This document shows, in pieces, positions 1-5,622 of a DNA stretch of 6,422 bases (the stretch's first letter is position 1; every line of letters starts with the position of its first letter). This DNA is from Cesiribacter sp. (lineage in GTDB: Bacteria > Bacteroidota > Bacteroidia > Cytophagales > Cyclobacteriaceae): NCBI GenBank assembly GCA_030147305.1, contig JASLAE010000268.1, forward strand, positions 1-6,422, read 5' to 3'. A program made the translations under genes and the position numbers. The notes under the pieces were generated by a model that saw only the letters and a program-made list of their open reading frames with translations, ran no database searches and was not told the origin of the DNA.

Positions 1-3000
1 CAGGGTTATTCGCTGTAGCGCCACCCTCTGCACGGTTAAAATTATCTAAGATGGTAATGTCAATAGCGGTTTGTTCTTCATCAAAATCCATCAGATTACT
101 AACCATAATACCAGCACTTGGATGTCTTGCAAAGTTGTTCCAGGGTGCTGGCGCCTGTGCATGGAAATGGTCGTTTAAATTAACCAATACTTTATAAGAA
201 ATTTTTACATCCCTCACCGATACATTAAAGTTGGTGTGGGCAGTCGCACCATAAGCATCAGTTACTCTAACAGTGATCGTATATTCACCTTCATGAGCAT
301 AACCGGGCCTAAGTGTTATAGTAGCTTTATTCGGTTCTACCGTTGTCAGCGATGCAAAAGCCGGTGCATCAACCAGAGAAAATGTGATTTCATCTCCATC
401 AATGTCACGTCCTCTTGCATTGAGGACAAGGCTTTCATTTTCCAGCAAACTTACCGAGGAAATACTGAAGAGAACAGGAGCATTATTATCACCTACAATG
501 ATGCTGATATATTCAGCATCAGTACCCCCTCTGCCATCTGCAACTGTTATCAGAATATCTGGATAGGTTCCCTCATCTTCCGTTGTTGCAGTTATGGTTA
601 GGGTGGCTGTTCCATTTCCATTATCGTTAATGCTGGCAAAATCTGGCAGGTTGTCGTGCGTAAAGGTAATGGGGTCTCCGTCGCTGTCGCGTGCTCTTAA
701 CGTAACTGTGGTTGTGGCTTCATAAAGTGCACTTACATTGCCAATTGGTTCAAGCACAGGAGCATTATTATCTCCGGCCCCACCAATCGTTACCTCGTTG
801 CTGAAGGTAGATTTAGTGCTGCCTTTTGAAGCCCGTACTTTATAGGTATAAGCTGTATTGCTATCAGCACCTTCATCGATGTAGGAGGTAACGCCAGTTG
901 TTACATCTGCCAGCAGTTCACCATTTCGGTAAATCTCAAAGCTTTCTTCATCTGCTGTGTTATCGGACCAGCTTAGCTGAACACTGGAGGGGGTTAAGCG
1001 GCTTGCTGCTAAATTAGTTGGAGCTGCCAACTCACCCGGAGCAGCGGCAGTTGTAGCATTTGCCCAGGTACCGTTGGTGCCCAATCCTGCAAATTCAGAT
1101 TCTCCGGAACCTGACACTGATCTTATTTTATAGTAATAAGTTGTGCCTGCCTGCAGGCCGGCATCAGTATAGGCTTCAGCATCTGCTGCTACTGTTTCGA
1201 TATAGTTGAATGTGCCTTCGTTGCTGGTGCTTCTGCGAATTTCAAATCCGCTTTCATTGTTGCTGTTGTCGCTCCACTGCAGGGCAATGCTTTGATGATC
1301 AATAGCTTCAGCAGTCAGCGCTGATGGGGCAGCAGGAGCGGGAGGTGTTTCTGCATTTTCTGTGAAATATACATCAGGTATTTTCTCTTTGGCAATGCCG
1401 GCATCCGCAGATTCCCACCTCACATCCAGCCTTTCATTATTACCTGTATTGTCAAAGTACAAAACCTTAATTTCATGAATTCCCTGTTGCAGGGTTACAG
1501 TACCGGATCTTTCCCTGTAAGTGTGCTTGCCATTGTTATCCACAATTTTATTGCCGTTGATGTGCAGGGTACTGCCATCGTCGGAGGCAGTATAGAATGT
1601 ATAACTGCCAGTGGTAGGAATATTGATATACCCCTCAAATTTAAAAGCAAAGTAGTCTCTTAGTGTACTGGGTCGGGGAGATACAATGTCAAAGTTTGCC
1701 ACCCAGCCAGTTTTAATCAGGGTCTGAAATTCTATATCTGAAACCGTACTGATGTTACCCTCATATAGACTATAGTAAAAGCCGTTGATGAAGGTGCCGG
1801 CAGTTACCTGGTTGCTCCATTCAGATACATTGCCCATTCTGTCTTTGGCGCGTACTACAAAATTATAATGCTGCCTTTCCTCCAGGTTGGTAAGGTTAAT
1901 ATCTGTTTTGGTGGTGCTGCCTGCACGTGTGGTTTTATTGTTGATGAATACTTCATAGGTGATAGCGCCTGTGGCATCTACATCGTCTGTAGAGGGCTGC
2001 CATTTTAACCTGATGTTTTTGCGGGAGGTATAGACAACTTCCAGATTCCGGGGTGCAGTGGGAGGCGTTACGTCGGCGCTTGTTTTGCCTGTACCGGTAA
2101 TGTAAGCAGAGCCGCCCCGCTGATTGATGGCTCTGAGCTGATAATAATAGCGGGTGAAACTTGCCAGACCACCATCGGTATAGGTGCTGGTATTGGCTGA
2201 TATTTGAGCTGCCAGCTGCCAGGGACCATTTTGTGTGATGCCGCGGTATAGTTCAAAGCCCGTTTCATCGTTGCTTTGGTCTATCCAGCTTAACCTTAAC
2301 TGTGAGGCCGAAACAGTGGTAACTGCCAGATTGCTGGGTGCGGTTACTTCACCACTTGCATTATAGGTTACCTGTATAGGAGCAGACAACGCACTTGGGC
2401 AACCCAGATCCTCGGTAACGGACACGCTATAAGATCCTGCTGAAGTAACCAGATAATTGTAAGAGGTAGCGCCATTAATCGCGACGCCATCTTTATACCA
2501 CAGATAGTCCTGGAAGCCTTGTGGAGCACTCAACGTAACTGAGTTCGTGCCATCCGGGGTTGGCAGGGCAGTAGATCCGCTGGCTTCGATCATCTGAGCA
2601 CCAGTTGCGCCTATTCGTTTCAGCACAGTGGGCTCAGACTCATTCCAGTCAGACCATTCTTCTGCGCCGGTTTTCAGGTTTACTCTTAATACGCTCACCC
2701 GGTAGGTGCCTAATGCTTCTTCTCCGGAAAAAGGAAGTTCGTGGGCCGTTGCTCCTGCTATGATCTGACCGTCTTTTTCCCAGCGATAAGCCAAAAAGCC
2801 TGATTTTACGCCCAGGGTGCCGGAAATTTCCTCGCCTTCACAAAAGTTATATTTGAAATATAACGAATGGATGCGTAGCATAGAATTACGCATCAAAAAA
2901 GGAAAAAAGTCAGGCTCGCCATACATTCTCCACCAGGTGCCATGGTCCAGATCGGGGTAGAAGTTGTATTTGTAATTTGCGCCAGCCTCTCTGAACGAGG

Positions 3001-3694
3001 CAGCTACATTATTACCGGTGGTTGGTGTTGGGTTTTCATCCCTGCCTCCTTGGGAATGATAAATGGCTGTATATTTTAATTCATCAACCCAGCCTCTATA
3101 GGTACCATTGGCGGCAGACATTACAATAATACCTGCAAACATGGTTGGGTTATTATAAGCCAGGTTCCAGGCTGCGGTGCCACCTGCTGAAAAGCCCTGC
3201 GCCTGCACCCTGAATTCATCTACATGCAGGTTCTGGATGGCATATTTTACAAAATTTGGTATCTCTGTATATTCCTTGTTGCTGAACAGACCGGTGGAAG
3301 TATTATTCTGCGGAACCATGATAAAGCCATCATACTTTCCGCTATTCCAGGCATTGAGGTGCTGCCTGCCGGGTTTTTCTAACTGGTGGTTGTTATCATT
3401 TCCCTTTTCGCCAATGCCATGCAACAGGATCAGCAGCGGATACTTTTTATCAGCTGACGGATCGTAGTTTTTTGGATATAGCAGCCGGAAGGGCATTTTG
3501 TTGAAAATCTTAGGCTCATAAGGCGTATTATCCGGATCCCATGGCGTATCGCCTACACCACCATTATAACACCAGTCATGCATAGTGTTGTCTTTGGCAG
3601 GTGATTGATTAGGTGGACACGAGCTGGAGGACTGAGCCAACAGACCAAAACTTAAGAGGCACAATAAGGAGAGTAAGAGGAGAGATTTTTTCAT
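1..3694 (-). CDS. Secreted multidomain esterase with Ig-like, FN3, PA14 and cadherin-like domains (C-terminus outside window)
   Basis: I translated this frame by hand; it has no stop from the ATG at 3694 to the left edge (1231 residues). Order: signal peptide 1-20; alpha/beta hydrolase about 62-270 with GFSAG; Ig-like 278-355 and 363-442; FN3 451-540 and 545-632; PA14 636-778; FN3 787-870 and 889-971; cadherin-like 975-1071 and 1072-1162; start of another domain from 1164. The catalytic part resembles the PHB-depolymerase/LpqC/feruloyl-esterase group, so ester hydrolysis outside the cell is likely; the substrate cannot be read from sequence. PA14 suggests carbohydrate binding, and the FN3 and cadherin-like units probably act as spacers or adhesion modules. 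The start is supported by the signal peptide beginning directly at this Met; no Shine-Dalgarno is visible. A type IX sorting domain is expected past the left edge but is not seen. It is probably transcribed from its own promoter. An annotation as a prolyl-oligopeptidase-like peptidase is possible. Confidence 0.9.
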   Translation of the reverse strand, partial: MKKSLLLLSLLCLLSFGLLAQSSSSCPPNQSPAKDNTMHDWCYNGGVGDTPWDPDNTPYEPKIFNKMPFRLLYPKNYDPSADKKYPLLILLHGIGEKGNDNNHQLEKPGRQHLNAWNSGKYDGFIMVPQNNTSTGLFSNKEYTEIPNFVKYAIQNLHVDEFRVQAQGFSAGGTAAWNLAYNNPTMFAGIIVMSAANGTYRGWVDELKYTAIYHSQGGRDENPTPTTGNNVAASFREAGANYKYNFYPDLDHGTWWRMYGEPDFFPFLMRNSMLRIHSLYFKYNFCEGEEISGTLGVKSGFLAYRWEKDGQIIAGATAHELPFSGEEALGTYRVSVLRVNLKTGAEEWSDWNESEPTVLKRIGATGAQMIEASGSTALPTPDGTNSVTLSAPQGFQDYLWYKDGVAINGATSYNYLVTSAGSYSVSVTEDLGCPSALSAPIQVTYNASGEVTAPSNLAVTTVSASQLRLSWIDQSNDETGFELYRGITQNGPWQLAAQISANTSTYTDGGLASFTRYYYQLRAINQRGGSAYITGTGKTSADVTPPTAPRNLEVVYTSRKNIRLKWQPSTDDVDATGAITYEVFINNKTTRAGSTTKTDINLTNLEERQHYNFVVRAKDRMGNVSEWSNQVTAGTFINGFYYSLYEGNISTVSDIEFQTLIKTGWVANFDIVSPRPSTLRDYFAFKFEGYINIPTTGSYTFYTASDDGSTLHINGNKIVDNNGKHTYRERSGTVTLQQGIHEIKVLYFDNTGNNERLDVRWESADAGIAKEKIPDVYFTENAETPPAPAAPSALTAEAIDHQSIALQWSDNSNNESGFEIRRSTSNEGTFNYIETVAADAEAYTDAGLQAGTTYYYKIRSVSGSGESEFAGLGTNGTWANATTAAAPGELAAPTNLAASRLTPSSVQLSWSDNTADEESFEIYRNGELLADVTTGVTSYIDEGADSNTAYTYKVRASKGSTKSTFSNEVTIGGAGDNNAPVLEPIGNVSALYEATTTVTLRARDSDGDPITFTHDNLPDFASINDNGNGTATLTITATTEDEGTYPDILITVADGRGGTDAEYISIIVGDNNAPVLFSISSVSLLENESLVLNARGRDIDGDEITFSLVDAPAFASLTTVEPNKATITLRPGYAHEGEYTITVRVTDAYGATAHTNFNVSVRDVKISYKVLVNLNDHFHAQAPAPWNNFARHPSAGIMVSNLMDFDEEQTAIDITILDNFNRAEGGATANNP
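2..205 (-). other. Beginning of an additional C-terminal domain (cut by the window edge)
   Basis: Residues 1164-1231. After the second cadherin-like repeat the sequence changes character: a KISYKVLVNLND strand, then APAPWNN, a GIMVSNLMDFDEEQT segment and ITILDNF. From memory, segments of this type (PWNN, then NL-D plus a T-I-I strand) recur in large secreted Bacteroidota proteins, where they start a beta-rich domain of unknown role. Only the first part is present, so no function is assigned. Confidence 0.45.
474..490. repeat. Direct repeat copy A (17 bp) in cadherin-like linker
   Basis: The plus-strand 17-mer acaggagcattattatc occurs here and again at 756-772, 282 bp (94 codons) apart. Both copies encode the DNNAPV linker at the start of a cadherin-like repeat. 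Confidence 0.8.
756..772. repeat. Direct repeat copy B (17 bp) in cadherin-like linker
   Basis: Second exact copy of the 17-mer seen at 474-490, in the same codon phase. It marks the boundary between FN3-4 and the first cadherin-like repeat, consistent with in-frame duplication of a 94-codon unit. Confidence 0.8.
782..1336 (-). other. FN3 domains 3 and 4
   Basis: Residues about 787-870 and 889-971. Both show W-S-D-N-(S/T)-x-x-E-x-x-F-E (Trp807 and Trp909, with Phe 10 residues later) and end with YYYKIRSVSG or YTYKVRASKG. They resemble FN3-1 at 451-540 more than FN3-2 next to PA14. An Ala/Thr-rich linker at about 871-890 separates them. Confidence 0.85.
1361..1789 (-). other. PA14 domain
   Basis: Residues about 636-778. 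It starts with NGFYYSLYEG, continues with FKFEGYI and a GSYTFYTASDDGS stretch (Asp705-Asp706), then INGNKIVDN, a LQQGIHEIKVLYF strand and the closing LDVRWES. This is the PA14 beta-barrel pattern. The adjacent Asp pair occupies the place that in some PA14 lectins binds calcium and sugar, so glycan binding is plausible but inferred. Confidence 0.88.
1799..2344 (-). other. FN3 domains 1 and 2
   Basis: Residues about 451-540 and 545-632. Each begins with a AP(S/R)NL segment, has a core Trp (470, 565), and ends with a YYYQLRA or YNFVVRAKD strand typical of fibronectin type III. Domain 1 has the motif WIDQSNDETGFE. Domain 2 has WQPSTDD and AKDRMGNVSEWS, the classic subtype found next to glycoside hydrolase modules. 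The two belong to different FN3 subtypes. Confidence 0.85.
2369..2863 (-). other. Two tandem Ig-like domains
   Basis: Residues about 278-355 and 363-442. Both have the pattern of Bacteroidota Ig-like repeats: a W/Y-rich core (YRWEKDG at 303-309, LWYKDG at 398-403), then a GA-T segment, then a GTYRVSV or GSYSVSV strand. The first keeps an FCEGE start but has no Cys near its end; the second has a DLGC end but no Cys near its start. They probably act as a rigid link between enzyme and FN3 modules. Confidence 0.7.
2885..3511 (-). other. Alpha/beta-hydrolase (esterase) domain
   Basis: Residues about 62-270. Visible elements in order: strand LLILLHG with His92-Gly93 (oxyanion region), the nucleophile elbow GFSAGG with Ser169, Asp219 in GGRDENP as the probable acid, and His251 in DLDHGTWW as the probable base. 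The HGTWWRMY segment followed by a short C-terminal helix resembles the HxxW...Y signature of PHB-depolymerase/LpqC-type esterases. The complete apparent triad argues for an active enzyme. Assignment of Asp219 is inferred from its position between Ser and His; the Ser and His are more certain. Confidence 0.8.
3635..3694 (-). other. Signal peptide of the large esterase
   Basis: Residues 1-20 are two lysines after Met, a leucine-rich hydrophobic core, and FGLLA before Gln21, a typical signal peptidase I site of Bacteroidota exported proteins. The Cys at 12 lies inside the hydrophobic core and Cys26 follows a serine run, so neither makes a credible lipobox. The protein is therefore expected to be released into the periplasm and then secreted, not to be a lipoprotein. 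Confidence 0.85.
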
Positions 3695-3726
3695 AACAAA
3701 AAATTACAGCGCAGAATATCAGAATT

Positions 3727-3734
3727 CAAATGTA
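3727..3734 (-). promoter_or_regulatory. Candidate Bacteroidota -7 promoter element for the large esterase
   Basis: On the minus strand this reads TACATTTG, an exact match to the TAnnTTTG -7 consensus of the Bacteroidota primary sigma factor. It would place transcription start near 3720, giving a leader of roughly 25 nt before the ATG at 3694. No good TTTG -33 element is present at the usual distance upstream. A weaker alternative is TATTTTAA further upstream with a TTTG 22 nt before it. The leader is AT-rich without a Shine-Dalgarno, which is normal for the phylum. Confidence 0.45.
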
Positions 3735-3754
3735 AGCTTTCTCTGGTTAAAATA

Positions 3755-3772
3755 CTTTATCATAAGATAAAG
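3755..3772. repeat. Perfect 7-bp inverted repeat upstream of the esterase promoter
   Basis: CTTTATC-ATAA-GATAAAG: two perfect 7-bp arms with a 4-base spacer. It lies about 20 bp upstream of the candidate -7 element, so a dimeric regulator bound here would touch the -35 region. An AT-rich hairpin with no function, or chance in AT-rich DNA, are the alternatives. Confidence 0.5.
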
Positions 3773-3791
3773 AAAACAAAAAAAAGAAAAA
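3773..3791. promoter_or_regulatory. A/T tract upstream of the esterase promoter
   Basis: The plus strand is almost all A here, including an unbroken run of eight at 3778-3785. It sits immediately upstream of the inverted repeat, about 50-70 bp before the predicted transcription start, a place where A-tracts can act as UP-like or DNA-bending elements. Its role is inference from position only. Confidence 0.3.
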
Positions 3792-3925
3792 TTTATATAT
3801 AAACCGGAAAATTCCTGCTTTAGATCAATGCTGTACAGATCTTGGCATGTATGATAAAACAGTATTGTAACAATAACTGTTTGGGAATAGCATTGCTTAA
3901 AATGTTTCAGGATGTTATTAATACG

Positions 3926-3953
3926 AAAAAAGCAGCTCAAAGGCTGCCTTTTT
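3926..3953 (-). terminator. Intrinsic terminator overlapping the end of the glycosyltransferase gene
   Basis: GCAGC at 3932-3936 pairs with GCTGC at 3943-3947 around a 6-base loop at 3937-3942. The loop contains the TGA stop (3937-3939) and the last Leu codon. On the minus strand the stem is followed by six T (3931-3926). T-rich sequence on the plus strand (3949-3960) makes it potentially bidirectional. The stem is only 5 bp, so strength is uncertain. Confidence 0.6.
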
Positions 3954-5601
3954 CTTTTTTTACATATACTTCTATAAAGGCATCATCCTGGTAACGAGGG
4001 GCCAGAAATCTGTCTTTTAACTCATATTCCTGCCGCAGTAAATCCTGTACTTCAAAGGGATAGAAGTTGTTAAGGTTGGGCACATATTCGAAAAGCACCA
4101 CATCATAATATTCATCCTGTACCCGCTTTTTGAAGAAGTTTAATTCCTTTTCAAACATAGATACATTAAGATGATACCAGAGAGGTCCCCCCTTCTCCAA
4201 TTCAAAACCCAGTTCATGGGCAAGCGGGGTTAACTCTGTCATGTTAAGCACCCGGCTGTTTTGTTGTTTGAATTGTGGCATTGCACGCAGCTTTTCTATA
4301 CCGGCAACCGTTTCCTGTGGCATCAGAACCCGATCAAAAGCTGGGCTGTTGGGTAATTCAACCCAGGCAGACATGTTTAATCCATTACCTCCTTCATCTT
4401 TTAACACATAAGTGCTTTTTGAAATTACCCGCTTATTAGGATCAACATTTTCCTTGGGTAGATACCGGTCTAATACACGCTGAATATATTTATAATAAAC
4501 CCCGGACCACCAGAAAAAGATCAGCAGGGTACTTGCCAGCAAGGGCTTAATTCTGCTAAAGTTAAACCTGAACGGAATGGCATGCAGGGCATAGGCCAGT
4601 GCAAAGCTATGGTAGTAAATATTATTGTCTGGTGGTATATAACTGGTGATCTGAATGATGGAGGCCTGTATTAAGATACCCATGGTAAGCAGGTAGAAGA
4701 GGGTTTCTTTGTGATTGCTCCAGATATCCCGCCAGTGCCGAACGTTGTTGATATAAAGCAGGCTTGCCACTATCATATAGAACTTAAGCCATTGTGAGGC
4801 CCCCAAAAATTCATTTAAGAGCTCTTTGAGGTTAAAGCGCGAATAATGAGGGGGTTGTCCAAAGTTGAACCAGTATAAGATATCATTAGATAAAAAAGGC
4901 AGTACGATTACCATGCCTGCCAACACCGATGATAAAATATATACAGTCACAAAAACAGGGTTTCTGGCACTAATGCTTTTAAATGCTGCCAGTACTGCGC
5001 ATAATACAAAGGCTAGACCGCCACCATCCTGTTTTGTGAAGAAAGAGAGAAAGACAAAAAGACCAGCCAGGCTGATGAATCCAACCTGAGCAGTTAGTTT
5101 GACCTGTTTAAAACCTTTCAGCAAAAAAGCTATCCCTATCAACTCAAAAACAAAGACCGTGTGATTATACCAGGGCCAGAAATTAATAAAGGAAAATGTG
5201 AGGCAGAAAAATACGATCAGCAAAAGGCGTTTACCCTTTTCCATCTCGAAAGATTGCAGGACATCCCGAAAGGCCAGAGCCGTGATAAAATTGATAAATG
5301 CCTGTGCCTTCACCAGCGTGAAAAGGTATGGGCCAAAAATATTAAAAAACAGGGCGGGTATAAGCCAATAAGAAAACCCCATGGGCAAGCCAAAATCCTG
5401 GTAGGGTACGTGCCCCTGATAGAGTCGATAGGCACCTTCCCAGCTCAGGAATATATTAATCCTGTAAGGATATTTTAGAAAAAGGGGAAACAGCGCAAAT
5501 ACAAGGATAACACCAATCTCCAGCAACAATATTTGCCGTGCAGAAAGCTGAAATGGCTTTTTAATTTCAAGCTGATCAGTGGCCTGAAAAGTTTTAATCA
5601 T
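3937..5601 (-). CDS. Polytopic membrane protein, probable GT-C fold glycosyltransferase
   Basis: 554 residues, with an ATG start at 5601 and no Shine-Dalgarno. The first 375 residues hold about 10-11 hydrophobic segments (roughly 22-42, 76-97, 98-115, 125-144, 147-163, 172-188, 195-208, 217-237, 268-285, 300-318, 327-344, 352-372). The rest, 373-554, is hydrophilic and probably periplasmic. The loop after the first segment reads WEGAYRLYQGHVPYQDFG (Glu55, Asp69), the pattern of GT-C enzymes (PMT/ArnT/GT39-like), where an acidic residue in this loop is catalytic. KQDGGG at 190-195 is also common in such proteins. These use polyprenyl-phosphate sugars to glycosylate lipids, glycans or proteins on the outer side of the inner membrane; the acceptor here is unknown. 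It follows the acyltransferase gene by 21 bp, so the two probably form one transcript. A membrane protein of unknown function is the fallback. Confidence 0.7.
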   Translation of the reverse strand: MIKTFQATDQLEIKKPFQLSARQILLLEIGVILVFALFPLFLKYPYRINIFLSWEGAYRLYQGHVPYQDFGLPMGFSYWLIPALFFNIFGPYLFTLVKAQAFINFITALAFRDVLQSFEMEKGKRLLLIVFFCLTFSFINFWPWYNHTVFVFELIGIAFLLKGFKQVKLTAQVGFISLAGLFVFLSFFTKQDGGGLAFVLCAVLAAFKSISARNPVFVTVYILSSVLAGMVIVLPFLSNDILYWFNFGQPPHYSRFNLKELLNEFLGASQWLKFYMIVASLLYINNVRHWRDIWSNHKETLFYLLTMGILIQASIIQITSYIPPDNNIYYHSFALAYALHAIPFRFNFSRIKPLLASTLLIFFWWSGVYYKYIQRVLDRYLPKENVDPNKRVISKSTYVLKDEGGNGLNMSAWVELPNSPAFDRVLMPQETVAGIEKLRAMPQFKQQNSRVLNMTELTPLAHELGFELEKGGPLWYHLNVSMFEKELNFFKKRVQDEYYDVVLFEYVPNLNNFYPFEVQDLLRQEYELKDRFLAPRYQDDAFIEVYVKKEKGSL

Positions 5602-5622
5602 TGGAGTAGGAGGAAAAATTAT

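Larger units (their letters stand above)
209..772 (-). other. Two cadherin-like / Ig-like repeats
   Basis: Residues about 975-1071 and 1072-1162. Each repeat opens with DNNAPVL, has RDSDGDPITF or RDIDGDEITF, then FASI or FASL, then a beta strand pair, and ends with ITVADGRGGT or VRVTDAYGAT. This is the pattern of bacterial cadherin-like/He_PIG repeats; the acidic DxDGD loop suggests calcium. The unit length is 94 residues in the N-terminal repeat. Confidence 0.75.
3695..3925. other. AT-rich intergenic region
   Basis: This gap separates the glycosyltransferase terminator from the esterase start. Apart from the promoter element, inverted repeat and A-tract listed separately, I see an 8-bp palindrome CTGTACAG at 3831-3838 nested inside AGATC...GATCT arms (3822-3826 and 3838-3842). 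I see no credible gene or RNA. Confidence 0.7.

Noticed and set aside
236..601. Plus-strand reading frame of 121 codons, with a nested one at 384-566
   Set aside because: Lies antisense to the cadherin-like repeats of the esterase, whose minus-strand frame has clear domain patterns; the product is Ser/Cys-rich and shows no family features.
1475..1663. Plus-strand reading frame of 62 codons
   Set aside because: Antisense shadow of the PA14 domain.
2068..2268. Minus-strand reading frame of 66 codons in another phase
   Set aside because: Overlaps FN3-1, which is clearly encoded in the main frame.
3177..3467. Plus-strand reading frame of 96 codons
   Set aside because: Antisense to the catalytic core of the esterase (the Ser169 region); no motif.
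3822..3842. Nested palindrome (AGATC...GATCT around CTGTACAG)
   Set aside because: The arms are short, there is no adjacent T-tract, and it is about 100 bp upstream of the candidate promoter. Chance is likely, so it is noted only in the intergenic entry.
3719..3940. 73-codon minus-strand reading frame with a TTG start between the glycosyltransferase and the esterase
   Set aside because: It starts inside the terminator loop, covers the promoter region, and encodes an AT-driven Phe/Tyr/Ile-rich sequence without any recognisable motif.
4865..5478. Two plus-strand reading frames (4865-5089 and 5161-5478)
   Set aside because: Antisense to membrane segments of the glycosyltransferase; basic, low-information products with no support.
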